64,000 nucleotides of DNA from Arthrobacter sp. SPG23 (GTDB taxonomy: Bacteria; Actinomycetota; Actinomycetes; Actinomycetales; Micrococcaceae): positions 1 through 64,000 of the forward strand of contig NZ_JYCN01000009.1 in NCBI RefSeq assembly GCF_000876655.1, written 5' to 3'. Position numbers and translations under genes: made by a program. The notes under the pieces were generated by a model. The model had not been told where the DNA came from, made no database searches, and saw only the letters and a program-made list of their open reading frames with translations. Shown here piece after piece: positions 25,778 to 37,695 of this stretch; the first letter of the stretch is position 1; every line of letters starts with the position of its first letter.

Positions 25778-27379
25778 TTACGTGGCTTTGGGCACTCCGC
25801 GAAGTACGACGGCGACAAAGGCTGCCGCCCCCGCCATCAGTACCAGCCCGATAAACGCCGTCACGTGGACACCCGACTCAAACGCAACCCGGGCGGCGGA
25901 CGTCAGGGCGTCCGCCAGCGGTGCCGGGAGCGAGTGTGCCAGTTCCATGGCCCCCGCCAGGGTCTCGCGGGCGTGGGTGATACCGTGCCAGCCGCCGCCG
26001 GGGCCCGCAGCTGCGATGCCCTCCGGCAGGACCAGGTTCCGCTGGTAGGACGCCGTCAGGATCGAGCCGAGGACGGCCGTGCCAAGCAGCGAGCCGATCT
26101 CGTAGCCGGTCTCAGAGATGGCCGCAGCCGCCCCTGATTTCTCCGGCGGCACCGCCCCCAGGATCAGGTCGTTGGAAATCGTTTCGGCTGCTCCCACCCC
26201 GAGGGCCAGGACCAGGAGGGCGCCCAGCAAAAGCGCCGGGCCGCCGGAGTGGTCGCCGAACGCCACCATGAAGTAGCCGGTGGCGCTCAGCGAAAGGCCT
26301 CCGGCCACGACGAAGCCGGGCCGTATTTTCCGCACCAGCGGGACCACCAGCAGCCCGGCGGCCACGGTGGCAATCAGGGCAGGGATCATGGCGATTCCGG
26401 CCTCCGTGGGCCGCCGGCCCTCCAGGAGCTGGAGGTGCTGGGCCAGGAACAGGATGAAGCCATTAAAGGAAAACAGTGCCAGGACGTTGGCCGTGATGGC
26501 CGTGCTGAAAATCCTGTTTCCGAAAAGGCTGATGTCCAGCAGGGGGCTGGGCAGCCTCTTTTGGCGCCGGACGAACATGTAGCCCATCAGGAGTCCGAGG
26601 CTGATGGCCGCTGCCGGCAGCGGCCCGAAACCCTCGGTTGCCAATGCCTTGATGCCGTAGACCAGCGGAACCATTGTCAACAGGGAGAGGGCGATGCTGG
26701 CACCATCCACTGCTCCGGGCCGGGGGTCCCTGGACTCGGGAATCAGGGCCCGGCCAAGCAGCAGGATGGGCAGCATGATGGGCACGGACACGAGCAGGAT
26801 TGCGCCCCACCAGTAGTGCTCCACGAGCCAGCCGCCGAAAATCGGCCCCAGCGCTGCGCCGCCCGAGAATCCTGCCGCCCACATCGCGATTGCCAGCCGC
26901 CGCCGGTTGGGGTCGGGAAAGATGTTGCGGATCAGGGACAGGGTGGAGGGCATGAGCATCGCGCCGAAAAGTCCAAGTGCTGCGCGGCCGGCGATGAGCC
27001 ATTCTGCGCTGGGGGCGAAAGCCGTGGCAGCTGAGACCGCGGCAAAGCCGGTGCTGCCGATCAGCAGGAGCCGGCGCCGGCCGATCCTGTCGCCGAGGCT
27101 CCCCATGGCAATCAGGAGGCCGGCGAGGACCAGGGGGTAAGCGTCAACGATCCACAGCAGCTGAACGCCGGTGGGCGCAAGGGCAGTGGCGATGGCAGGC
27201 AGCGCGAACGTCAGCGCGGTGTTGTCCACGGCGACCAGCAGTACCGGGAACATCAAAAGCGCCAGGGCCAGCCAGTCGCGGCCCGGCTTCGCGGCGGGTG
27301 AGCGGGTGCCGGCGGCGGGGGACGTTGCGGCGACGAGGCGCTGCGCGGCCGGCGTCGAAGGTGATGACAAGTTTCCCAT
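25778..27379 (-). CDS. MFS drug exporter (DHA2, 14-helix type)
   Basis: 533 residues with about 14 membrane segments, typical of the QacA/SmvA-like DHA2 group of proton-driven exporters. Motif A is GSLGDRIGRRRLL after helix 2, motif C-like text is in helix 5, and DNTALTFALPAIA (Asp in helix 1) matches the QacA group. It should export cationic or lipophilic compounds. It is divergent from the TetR gene at 27449, with one operator between; induction by the exported compound is expected. Confidence 0.9.
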   Translation of the reverse strand: MGNLSSPSTPAAQRLVAATSPAAGTRSPAAKPGRDWLALALLMFPVLLVAVDNTALTFALPAIATALAPTGVQLLWIVDAYPLVLAGLLIAMGSLGDRIGRRRLLLIGSTGFAAVSAATAFAPSAEWLIAGRAALGLFGAMLMPSTLSLIRNIFPDPNRRRLAIAMWAAGFSGGAALGPIFGGWLVEHYWWGAILLVSVPIMLPILLLGRALIPESRDPRPGAVDGASIALSLLTMVPLVYGIKALATEGFGPLPAAAISLGLLMGYMFVRRQKRLPSPLLDISLFGNRIFSTAITANVLALFSFNGFILFLAQHLQLLEGRRPTEAGIAMIPALIATVAAGLLVVPLVRKIRPGFVVAGGLSLSATGYFMVAFGDHSGGPALLLGALLVLALGVGAAETISNDLILGAVPPEKSGAAAAISETGYEIGSLLGTAVLGSILTASYQRNLVLPEGIAAAGPGGGWHGITHARETLAGAMELAHSLPAPLADALTSAARVAFESGVHVTAFIGLVLMAGAAAFVAVVLRGVPKAT

Positions 27380-27385
27380 GAAAAT

Positions 27386-27411
27386 AACTGTACCGTCTGG
27401 ACGGTATAGTT
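27386..27411. promoter_or_regulatory. TetR operator between exporter and regulator
   Basis: A 26-bp palindrome: core TACCGTC-TG-GACGGTA (27391-27406) extended by AACT and AGTT arms, with a single mismatched pair. It lies 7 bp upstream of the exporter ATG and 38 bp before the tetR start, so it should repress both genes. Confidence 0.88.
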
Positions 27412-27448
27412 AAGAAATGAGCCCGGACCACCGGGCATGATAGGAACC

Positions 27449-27988
27449 ATGGCCAGAAAACCCGTAGCGCGCGAAGCTGTGCTCGATGCTTTTGAATCCC
27501 TGCTGATTGAGGTGGGCGAACGCGCCGCCACGCTGGATGCCGTGGCACGGCGTGCGGAGGTGTCCAAAGGCGGGCTCCTATACCACTTTCCGAACAAGGA
27601 GGCCATGATTTCGGCCCTGCTGGAACGGATGGATCGGCTGGTTGCGGGGGACTTGGACGCCATGGCTAAAGCTCCCGAAGGAGCCGCCGTCTACTTCATC
27701 AAGTCCTCCCTCTGGGCGGACACTCCGCTGGACCGGGCTTTTGTGGCGGCCACCCGGCTCGCCGAAGTTGCGCACAAGGAAACGCTGCACCGTTTTGCGG
27801 CCGTCCAGGGGAGCTGGCTTGGACTGTTGGCCGGGGACGTCGGCCCGGCCATGGCCAAGGCCGTGCTGTACATGGGTGACGGCCTCTACTTCAATGCCAT
27901 GCTGGCCAGCGGCCCCGGCGCCGCCCCGCCCGAAATGAGCGGCGACGTCGATAGCCTGCTGGCCGCCGTCGAGCGGCTCCGCGGCTGA
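27449..27988 (+). CDS. TetR-family repressor of the MFS exporter
   Basis: 179 residues. The N-terminal DNA-binding domain reads ATLDAVARRAEVSKGGLLYHFPNKEAMISALLE, the classic TetR helix-turn-helix. The rest is the ligand domain in the TetR_C group often paired with QacA-like pumps. The ATG at 27449 with AGGA upstream is preferred to the in-frame ATG at 27437. Divergent from the exporter with a near-perfect operator between, so autoregulation is very likely. Confidence 0.92.
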   Translation: MARKPVAREAVLDAFESLLIEVGERAATLDAVARRAEVSKGGLLYHFPNKEAMISALLERMDRLVAGDLDAMAKAPEGAAVYFIKSSLWADTPLDRAFVAATRLAEVAHKETLHRFAAVQGSWLGLLAGDVGPAMAKAVLYMGDGLYFNAMLASGPGAAPPEMSGDVDSLLAAVERLRG

Positions 27989-27992
27989 CCGT

Positions 27993-28015
27993 CCCGCGAG
28001 GCCGCGGGTCTTTCT
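27993..28015 (+). terminator. Hairpin after tetR
   Basis: CCCGCG-AGGC-CGCGGG (27993-28008) followed by TCTTTCT. Probably a weak intrinsic terminator separating tetR from the riboswitch promoter. Confidence 0.6.
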
Positions 28016-28145
28016 GCCGGCTCCGCCGCGACCCGGGCCGTAATGCGGCGCTGGACTGTCTGCGGAGTTTGCAGACTGGACTTCCACGTAGGACAATTAG
28101 AGCTGTGACTGTTGTCACCGCTAACTAAATATGCCTTTGATCTGC

Positions 28146-28388
28146 GGCGGGAGAGTTCTGCAAGTAGGTACAAGCAGGCGCCGTAGGAGCAAACCCTCCC
28201 CAGGAATCTCTCAGGCCCACGTACCGCCGCGGCAAGGCAACTCTGGAAAGCAGCAGGCTGTCCGTTCGTGCCCCAACCCGGTTGGAGGCAGCAGACCGGA
28301 CACGCCATGCTCACCGACGGTGCAAGCGGAGCTGTGCGAAAGCACGGTCCTGCGGAAACTCTCAGGTCCAATACAGAGCGGGGAGGAA
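28146..28388 (+). promoter_or_regulatory. Tandem glycine riboswitch
   Basis: Two glycine aptamers in series. The first spans the GCGGGAGAGTT start, GCCGTAGGAGCAAA, the AATCTCTCAGG core and ends with ACTCTGGAAAGC near 28251; the second contains GGTGCAAGCGGA, GCACGGTCCTGCGGAAACTCTCAGG and ACAGAGCGG near 28382. It is followed by two small hairpins (around 28402-28416 and CCATTAGTAATGG at 28418-28430) before the gcvP GTG. It should switch on glycine cleavage and serine degradation when glycine is high. Boundaries are approximate. Confidence 0.92.
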
Positions 28389-28439
28389 CCCGGACCACTG
28401 CGGCGTACCCTGCGCCGCCATTAGTAATGGAGTTCCTTC

Positions 28440-31313
<2,874 letters not shown>

Positions 31314-31324
31314 GGATTCCCCCG

Positions 31325-32473
31325 ATGACTGAGAACTACACCGCGCTCTATGAAGAGCACAAGAAGCTCGGCGCGTCCTTCACCGATTTCGGTGGCTGGC
31401 AGATGCCCCTGAAGTATTCCTCCGAGCTGGCCGAGCACCACGCCGTCCGCAACGCCGCCGGCCTGTTCGATCTCTCCCACATGGGCGAAGTCTGGGTCAC
31501 CGGCCCGGACGCCGCAGCATTCCTGGACTACGCCCTGGTGGGAAAGATCTCCGCCATGTCCGTGGGCAAGGCCAAGTACTCGCTGATCTGCCAGGACGAC
31601 GGCGGCATCATCGACGACCTCATCACGTACCGTCGCCCCGCGGCTGAAGACGGCACGGACAAATTCCTGGTGGTGCCCAACGCCGGCAACGCCGTGGTGG
31701 TTGCGGCGGCCCTGGCCGAACGGGCAGCGAACTTCGACGTCGTCGTGGACGACGCTTCCGCCCGGACCTCGCTGATCGCCGTCCAGGGTCCCAAGGCCGA
31801 AGGCATCCTCCTTCGCCTGGTTCCGGCGGCCCAGCACGAGCTGGTTACCGGACTGAAGTACTACGCCGCCGTCGAAGTACCCTTCATGGTGGCCGGCAGC
31901 AGCAAGGACCTCCTGCTGGCCCGCACCGGGTACACCGGTGAGGACGGCTTCGAGATCTTCGTGGACAACGACGACGCCGCAGCCCTGTGGCAGGCCGTCG
32001 CGGCCGTCGCCGAGGAAGGCGAGCTCGTTCCCGCCGGCCTGGCATGCCGCGACTCGCTGCGCCTGGAAGCCGGCATGCCGCTCTACGGCAACGAGCTTTC
32101 CCGCGAAGGCAACCCCTTCGCAGCGGGCCTCGGCCCGGTTGTTTCGCTCGCCAAGGAAAGCGACTTCGTGGGCCGCGCGGCCCTCGAGGCACTCAAGGCC
32201 GGCGGCGCCGGCTCCACGAGCGGGCGCAAGCTGGTGGGCCTCAAGGGCCTGGGCCGGCGCGCAGGCCGGGGCCACTACCCGGTCCTCAAGGACGGCGCAG
32301 TGGTTGGCGAAGTGACCTCCGGCCAGCCGAGCCCCACGCTTGGTTACCCTGTGGCGCTCGCTTATGTCGACGTCGAACACTCCGAGGTGGGGACCGCCCT
32401 GGACATCGACCTGCGCGGCAAAGCGGAGCCCTTCGAAGTCGTCGCACTGCCTTTCTACAAGCGCCAAAAGTAA
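31325..32473 (+). CDS. gcvT: Aminomethyltransferase, T-protein
   Basis: 382 residues. T-protein releases ammonia from the lipoyl-bound aminomethyl group of GcvH and transfers the one-carbon unit to tetrahydrofolate. Family text: ALYEEHKKLGASFTDFGGWQMPL, GLFDLSHMGEVWVTG, ARTGYTGEDGFEIFV and CRDSLRLEAGMPLYGNEL. It starts 11 bp after gcvP with AAGGA upstream. It is followed by an unusual 272-bp structured gap before gcvH. Confidence 0.96.
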   Translation: MTENYTALYEEHKKLGASFTDFGGWQMPLKYSSELAEHHAVRNAAGLFDLSHMGEVWVTGPDAAAFLDYALVGKISAMSVGKAKYSLICQDDGGIIDDLITYRRPAAEDGTDKFLVVPNAGNAVVVAAALAERAANFDVVVDDASARTSLIAVQGPKAEGILLRLVPAAQHELVTGLKYYAAVEVPFMVAGSSKDLLLARTGYTGEDGFEIFVDNDDAAALWQAVAAVAEEGELVPAGLACRDSLRLEAGMPLYGNELSREGNPFAAGLGPVVSLAKESDFVGRAALEALKAGGAGSTSGRKLVGLKGLGRRAGRGHYPVLKDGAVVGEVTSGQPSPTLGYPVALAYVDVEHSEVGTALDIDLRGKAEPFEVVALPFYKRQK

Positions 32474-32489
32474 CCCATAGGCCGGCTCC

Positions 32490-32608
32490 GGGGCCGCAGG
32501 CCCCGTCGGGGCTGACATCCTCCGCGTGCTCGGTCGCGTAGACGCCCGCTGGGCGGACGTGACGCTCCCTTAGACGCACGCTTCCGGATGCCAGCCCCGA
32601 AGGGGGCC
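32490..32608 (+). repeat. Long alternative hairpin element between gcvT and gcvH
   Basis: Left arm 32499-32529 and right arm 32576-32608 form a long imperfect stem: GGCCCC, CGGGGCTG, CATCC and GCGTGC blocks pair with GGGGCC, CAGCCCCG, GGATG and GCACGC. The 46-nt loop contains its own CGCCC-GCT-GGGCG hairpin (32543-32555). The GGCCCC block can instead pair with GGGGCC at 32490-32495 in a small hairpin, so the two folds exclude each other. A further CAAGCTC/GAGCTTG hairpin lies at 32633-32660. It may be a dispersed intergenic repeat or a structured RNA; no known family was recognised. Confidence 0.75.
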
Positions 32609-32745
32609 GTCAGCTGTCGCATACCCACCCGGCAAGCTCGATCATTGGGGGTTGAGCTTGTCCAAACCCGGCCACACGCGGAGAACTCGGTCACCCCGCC
32701 TCCCGCTCGACCACAAGAGATTTTCAAACGTAAAGGAAAAAACAC

Positions 32746-33129
32746 ATGGCAAAAGTAGCCGCTGAACTTCAGTACTCCGACGAGCACGAGTGGGTGGCCC
32801 GGGAAGCCGGCAACCTGGTCTCGATCGGCATTTCCGCCGTGGCCACGGACGCCCTCGGCGACATCGTGTACGTTGACCTGCCCGAGGTCGGCGCCACTGT
32901 GACCGCGGGGGAGACCTGCGGCGAAGTCGAATCCACCAAGTCCGTTTCGGACCTGTACTCCCCGGTTACGGGCGAGGTCACGGAAACCAACTCCGCCGTC
33001 GTCGACGACCCCGCACTGATCAACAGCGATCCGTACGGTGCCGGCTGGCTCTTCAAGGTCGCCGCTGAATCCGACGGCCCGCTGCTCTCCGCCGAGGAAT
33101 ACGCTGCCAAGAACGGCGGCGAACTGTGA
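32746..33129 (+). CDS. gcvH: Glycine cleavage system H-protein
   Basis: 127-residue lipoyl carrier. The lipoylation site is [15 protein letters not shown] (Lys65), and the start [10 protein letters not shown] and end [13 protein letters not shown] are typical. It shuttles the aminomethyl group between GcvP, GcvT and the L-protein. AAAGGA lies about 8 nt before the ATG. It follows the structured gap, and its last codons overlap the glyA GTG. Confidence 0.97.
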   Translation: MAKVAAELQYSDEHEWVAREAGNLVSIGISAVATDALGDIVYVDLPEVGATVTAGETCGEVESTKSVSDLYSPVTGEVTETNSAVVDDPALINSDPYGAGWLFKVAAESDGPLLSAEEYAAKNGGEL

Positions 33130-34463
33130 GCGGCGCAACCGCGGCCGCAGGCACAAGCACCGTCGCGTTTGAGCAGGTTGTCTCCCCGTCCTTGGATGCG
33201 GACCTGTCCGCACTGGACCCGGAGATCGCGGCGAAGATCGACGACGAGCTGGCCCGCCAGCGCACCGGCCTGGAAATGATCGCCTCGGAAAACCACACCG
33301 CCAAGGCCGTCATGCAGGCGCAGGGCTCGGTGCTGACGAACAAGTACGCCGAGGGCTACCCGGGGAAGCGCTACTACGGCGGCTGTGAGCACGTTGACGT
33401 GGTGGAGCAGCTGGCCATCGACCGGGTGAAGGGCCTGTTCGGTGCCGAGTACGCGAATGTCCAGCCGCACTCCGGTGCCCAGGCCAACGCCTCGGTGATG
33501 CACGCGCTGATCAAGCCGGGCGACACCATCATGGGCCTGAACCTGGCACATGGCGGGCACCTGACCCACGGCATGCGGATCAACTTCTCCGGCCGCCTGT
33601 ACAACGTCATCCCGTACCAGGTCCGCGAAGAGGACCACCGGATCGACATGGCCGAGGTGGAGCGCCTGGCCCAGGAGCACAAGCCGCAGCTGATCGTCGC
33701 CGGCTGGTCCGCCTACGCTCGGCAGCTGGACTTTGCCGAGTTCCGCCGGATCGCCGACTCCGTGGGCGCTTACCTCATGGTGGACATGGCGCACTTCGCC
33801 GGGCTGGTCGCGGCCGGGCTGCACCCGTCACCGGTTCCGCACGCGCACGTCACCACCTCCACCACGCACAAGACCCTCGCCGGTCCGCGCGGCGGCATCA
33901 TTCTCTCCAACGACGCCGACATCGCCAAGAAGATCAACTCGGCAGTGTTCCCCGGGCAGCAGGGCGGACCGCTGGAGCACGTCATCGCCGGCAAGGCCGT
34001 CGCCTTCAAGATCGCGGCGTCCCCGGAGTTCAAGGAACGCCAGGAGCGCGTCCTTGCCGGTGCCCGGATCCTGGCTGACCGCCTGGTCCAGCCGGACGTC
34101 ACCGCCAAGGGGATTAACGTGATCTCCGGCGGCACCGACGTGCACCTGGTCCTGGTGGACCTGCGCAACTGCGTACTCGACGGCCAGCAGGCTGAGGACC
34201 GCCTCGCTGCCATCGACATCACCGTGAACCGCAATGCCGTTCCGTTTGATCCCCGGCCGCCGATGGTCACCTCGGGACTGCGCATCGGCACCCCGGCCCT
34301 CGCGACCCGCGGTTTCGGCGAAGCCGCCTTCGCCGAGGTTGCGGATATCATCGCTGAGGCGCTGATTGCCGACGCCGACGCGGACCTCTCCGGTCTGCGT
34401 TCACGGGTCGAGGCACTCGCCGCCGCCCACCCGCTCTACCCGTCAGTTGCCAACCTCGGCTAG
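33126..34463 (+). CDS. glyA: Serine hydroxymethyltransferase
   Basis: 445 residues, PLP-dependent interconversion of glycine plus methylene-tetrahydrofolate with serine. Family motifs: [40 protein letters not shown] and the PLP-Lys site [16 protein letters not shown] (Lys249). The GTG start overlaps the gcvH stop (GTGA), so translation is coupled. In this operon it uses the one-carbon units made by GcvT to turn a second glycine into serine, which sdaA then degrades. About 25 residues of N-terminal extension precede the conserved core. Confidence 0.96.
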   Translation: MSGATAAAGTSTVAFEQVVSPSLDADLSALDPEIAAKIDDELARQRTGLEMIASENHTAKAVMQAQGSVLTNKYAEGYPGKRYYGGCEHVDVVEQLAIDRVKGLFGAEYANVQPHSGAQANASVMHALIKPGDTIMGLNLAHGGHLTHGMRINFSGRLYNVIPYQVREEDHRIDMAEVERLAQEHKPQLIVAGWSAYARQLDFAEFRRIADSVGAYLMVDMAHFAGLVAAGLHPSPVPHAHVTTSTTHKTLAGPRGGIILSNDADIAKKINSAVFPGQQGGPLEHVIAGKAVAFKIAASPEFKERQERVLAGARILADRLVQPDVTAKGINVISGGTDVHLVLVDLRNCVLDGQQAEDRLAAIDITVNRNAVPFDPRPPMVTSGLRIGTPALATRGFGEAAFAEVADIIAEALIADADADLSGLRSRVEALAAAHPLYPSVANLG

Positions 34464-34487
34464 AGCCCGTATTACAGAAGTACAGAT

Positions 34488-34530
34488 CACGACGCCGGGC
34501 GGCCGCCACAAGCTGCCGCCCGGCGTCGTG
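34488..34530 (+). terminator. 16-bp hairpin between glyA and sdaA
   Basis: A perfect 16-bp stem (34488-34503 with 34515-34530) and an 11-nt loop. No U-tract follows. It may reduce read-through into sdaA or mark an end of the gcv-glyA message. Confidence 0.7.
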
Positions 34531-34621
34531 CATCCGGCAGTGCGACCGCCCACCGGCGGCTGCACTGCCCTCCGGCAGGACCATCTGCCGGACCAGAGTT
34601 AGAGCTAGTGAGGAACCGACC

Positions 34622-36049
34622 ATGGCCGTTGGAGTTTTCGATCTTTTTTCCATCGGGATTGGGCCCTCGAGTTCGCACACGGTGGGCCCGATGCGGGCCG
34701 CTGCGGTGTTCGCCGAGGAGCTGAGGGCGTCCGGGGACCTGGGCAAGGTGGCCGGGCTGCGGGTGGATTTGTATGGTTCCCTCGCCGCCACCGGGCACGG
34801 GCACGGGACCATGACGGCGATCCTGCTGGGTTTGGAGGGTTACCACCCGGAGAAGATCCTTCCCGCGGAGGTGGAGGAGCGGCTCGCGGCGATCGCCGAG
34901 ACCGGGACCCTGCAGCTTGCCGGTGCCGGTGACGGAGCGGGTGTTCCGCTGCCGTACGGGGTGAAGGACATGGTGCTGCGGCCGTTGACCATCCTGCCGC
35001 GGCACACCAACGGGATGACGTTCACCGTCACGGACGCCGGCGGCGAGGTCCTGCATCAGGCGACGTTCTTCTCCGTGGGCGGCGGCTTCATTGTCCGCGA
35101 GGGCGAGGAAGAGGCGGCGCTGAAGGAACTGGACGAGTCCAAGAAGGAGCTTCCGCTGCCGTTCCGCACCGCGGCGGAGCTGCTGGGCCGCTGCCAGTCC
35201 AAGGGCCTGTCCATCGGCGATATCATGTTCGTCAACGAACGGGCGTCCCGGTCCGAGGCCGAGATCCGCGAGGGCCTGCTGCACATCTATTCGGTGATGG
35301 AGGAGTGCGTCGCGGTGTCCCTGAAGCGGGAGGGGCTGCTGCCGGGCGGGCTGAAGGTCCGCCGTCGGGCACCGGACTGGCACGAACGCCTGTTGAAGGA
35401 GAACCGCGGCCAGGACCCCGCCTACCGGGATCCGAAGTACTGGCAGGAGTGGGTGAACCTGATCGCGCTGGCGGTCAATGAGGAGAATGCTTCAGGTGGC
35501 CGGGTGGTCACTGCGCCGACGAACGGTGCTGCCGGGATCATCCCGGCGGTGCTGTATTACGCGCTGCATTTCGCTCCGGGCATGGACCGGGCCACCCGGC
35601 AGGACCGTGACGATGTGGTGGTGAAGTTCCTGCTGGCTGCCGCTGCGGTGGGGGTGCTTTACAAGGAGCAGGCCTCGATCTCGGGGGCGGAGGTGGGTTG
35701 CCAGGGCGAGGTGGGCTCGGCGTCGTCGATGGCGGCCGCGGGCCTGGCCGAGGTGATGGGCGGCACGCCTGCGCAGGTGGAGAACGCCGCGGAAATCGCG
35801 ATGGAGCACAACCTGGGCTTGACGTGTGATCCGATCGGCGGGCTCGTGCAGATCCCTTGTATTGAGCGGAACGCGATCGCGGCGGCGAAGGCCATTAACG
35901 CCGCGAAGATGGCGTTGTGGGGGGACGGCACGCACCGGGTGTCCCTGGACGAGGTGATCGTGACCATGCGCGAAACCGGCAAGGACATGTCCTCCAAATA
36001 CAAGGAAACCGCGATGGGCGGCCTGGCCGTCAACGTCGTGGAATGCTGA
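34622..36049 (+). CDS. sdaA: L-serine ammonia-lyase, iron-sulfur type
   Basis: 475-residue single-chain serine dehydratase that converts L-serine to pyruvate and ammonia with a 4Fe-4S cluster. The beta domain begins [25 protein letters not shown] text (here [19 protein letters not shown]), and the alpha domain carries [17 protein letters not shown] and Cys-containing stretches [16 protein letters not shown] and [18 protein letters not shown] that bind the cluster. It completes glycine-to-pyruvate catabolism with the four genes upstream. It is 158 bp after glyA, across a hairpin, so expression may be partly separate. Confidence 0.95.
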   Translation: MAVGVFDLFSIGIGPSSSHTVGPMRAAAVFAEELRASGDLGKVAGLRVDLYGSLAATGHGHGTMTAILLGLEGYHPEKILPAEVEERLAAIAETGTLQLAGAGDGAGVPLPYGVKDMVLRPLTILPRHTNGMTFTVTDAGGEVLHQATFFSVGGGFIVREGEEEAALKELDESKKELPLPFRTAAELLGRCQSKGLSIGDIMFVNERASRSEAEIREGLLHIYSVMEECVAVSLKREGLLPGGLKVRRRAPDWHERLLKENRGQDPAYRDPKYWQEWVNLIALAVNEENASGGRVVTAPTNGAAGIIPAVLYYALHFAPGMDRATRQDRDDVVVKFLLAAAAVGVLYKEQASISGAEVGCQGEVGSASSMAAAGLAEVMGGTPAQVENAAEIAMEHNLGLTCDPIGGLVQIPCIERNAIAAAKAINAAKMALWGDGTHRVSLDEVIVTMRETGKDMSSKYKETAMGGLAVNVVEC

Positions 36050-36096
36050 GCCCGCAGTTCAATGGCTGAGGGTACAGTGCCCGGGCCTGTCGGGAC

Positions 36097-36672
36097 CTAG
36101 TTGTGCAGGGCCGCCCACCAGTTCAGGCTGGTGGCGAAAACCAGCCATGAGATATAGGGCAGCAGCAGGAGGCCGGCGGTTCGGCTGATGGGGCCGAAGT
36201 ACAGGACGGTCACGGTCACGGCGATGATCAGGGAAATGATGATCGCAAGCCCCAGCCACATCGCAGCCGTGCCCATGACCGGATAGAGGCCGAAGAACAC
36301 CGGCGTCCACAACAGGTTCAACCCCAGCTGCACCCCGTACGCCCTCAGGGCGGGGCCGGTGCGCTGTCCGCCGCGCCGCCAGACGAGCCATGCGGCCACT
36401 GCCATGGCCGTGTAGAGCACTGTCCAGGCCGGACCGAAAACCCAGTTCGGCGGGGACCACGGGGCCTTGTCCGCTGTGGCGTACCAGCCGTCCACACTGC
36501 CCAGGGTGGCGAAAGCACCCAGCCAGGCAACCAGCGCGGAGGCTCCCAGGGAAACGGCCAGACCGAGCAGCTGCGCACCCGTACTGCGGCTTCCGGGACG
36601 GGCTCCAGACCCGCCGCCAGACCCGCCGCCGTCAGCGGCGCTGGCCATGGACCGTTCGTGCGGAGCCTTCAT
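36097..36672 (-). CDS. TspO/MBR family membrane protein
   Basis: 191 residues with five membrane helices after a Gly/Ser-rich N-terminal tail. TspO hallmarks are present: KAPWSPPNWVFGPAWTVLYTAMAVAAW in the first loop and helix 2, and LGLNLLWTPVFFGL and NWWAALHN later. These proteins bind tetrapyrroles such as haem or protoporphyrin. It converges with sdaA. AAAGG lies 8 nt before the ATG at 36672; an ATG at 36648 is also possible. Confidence 0.9.
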   Translation of the reverse strand: MKAPHERSMASAADGGGSGGGSGARPGSRSTGAQLLGLAVSLGASALVAWLGAFATLGSVDGWYATADKAPWSPPNWVFGPAWTVLYTAMAVAAWLVWRRGGQRTGPALRAYGVQLGLNLLWTPVFFGLYPVMGTAAMWLGLAIIISLIIAVTVTVLYFGPISRTAGLLLLPYISWLVFATSLNWWAALHN

Positions 36673-36813
36673 GCTTCAACCTTTGCCAGTCCGGCACGTC
36701 GAGTCAAGCGTCAGCTCGGAGCCACGCCGGCGGTGGCGTGCGCAAGTCATCCCTGGCCAGCCCCGCTGTCTACCACTCTGGCCACCCTGCGGGTGGAGTG
36801 CCACTATGGAGCT

Positions 36814-37635
36814 ATGACTGGGGGATATGACCGGGACTTTCTGCGGGCACGCCTTGAGCTGCCCAGTCCGTCGGCAGCAACGGTTCTACTTGATTACATC
36901 CACTTTTCCGTCCGGCTGCGCACGGCGCGCAAGCTGGCCGCCGTCGTCGGCGTTAATATTCACGGACGCGAGCTGGTGCCGCTGGCCCGCGAGGGGACCT
37001 GGCATTTCGATCCCCGGATCCCGAAGGAGCAACAGGCAGGTCCGGAGGTGTACAAGAACAACGCCTTTGACCGGGGGCACCTTGTGCGGCGCCTGGATCC
37101 GGTGTGGGGCGATGAGGCGACGGCCAGGGCAGCCAACCAGGACACCTTCGCGTTCACCAATGCCGCGCCCCAGGTCGACGACTTCAACCAGGGCAAGGAA
37201 CTGTGGGTGGGGCTGGAGGACCACGTCCTCAGCCATGCGGACCTCTACGACGCCAAGCTCAGCGTGTTCACGGGGCCGGTATTGGAAGACGACGACCTGC
37301 CGTATCGCGGCGTGCAGATACCCCGGAAGTTCTGGAAGATCGCGGCCTGGACCATGGACGGAAAACTCGCTGCTGCCGGATTCCTGCTGGACCAGTCCCC
37401 GCTGTTGGGGAAGGTGGACCTCAAGAAGGCCATCCGGGAACGGCTCCTGGCCGACGAACCGCCGCCGTTGGGCCCCTACCGCACCTTCCAGGTTCCCGTG
37501 GCCCGGATCGCCGAAATGACCGGACTGAGCCTTTCCCGGCTGGAAAATGCGGACCGGCTGGCCAAGAGCCAACGTGCCCTGGGCAAGGAGCCCCTGGCCG
37601 TCCGGCTCGAGTCCCTGGAGCAGATCCGGCTCTGA
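36814..37635 (+). CDS. DNA/RNA non-specific endonuclease
   Basis: 273 residues of the beta-beta-alpha-metal (Serratia nuclease/NUC) family. The catalytic motif is NNAFDRGHLVRR with His89; the metal-binding Asn lies in TFAFTNAAPQVDDFNQGKELWVGLE, which matches the family's TNxxPQ...NQ segment. Secreted members carry a signal peptide, but none is visible here, and no membrane helix or immunity-type neighbour is seen. The ATG at 36814 has GGAG upstream; the frame before it is not protein-like. Confidence 0.88.
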   Translation: MTGGYDRDFLRARLELPSPSAATVLLDYIHFSVRLRTARKLAAVVGVNIHGRELVPLAREGTWHFDPRIPKEQQAGPEVYKNNAFDRGHLVRRLDPVWGDEATARAANQDTFAFTNAAPQVDDFNQGKELWVGLEDHVLSHADLYDAKLSVFTGPVLEDDDLPYRGVQIPRKFWKIAAWTMDGKLAAAGFLLDQSPLLGKVDLKKAIRERLLADEPPPLGPYRTFQVPVARIAEMTGLSLSRLENADRLAKSQRALGKEPLAVRLESLEQIRL

Positions 37636-37695
37636 GCCCGGCGGACCGCGGGGAACCATCCGGTCAGCGTCCTCCTAGGGAGGGCCGATAGACTT

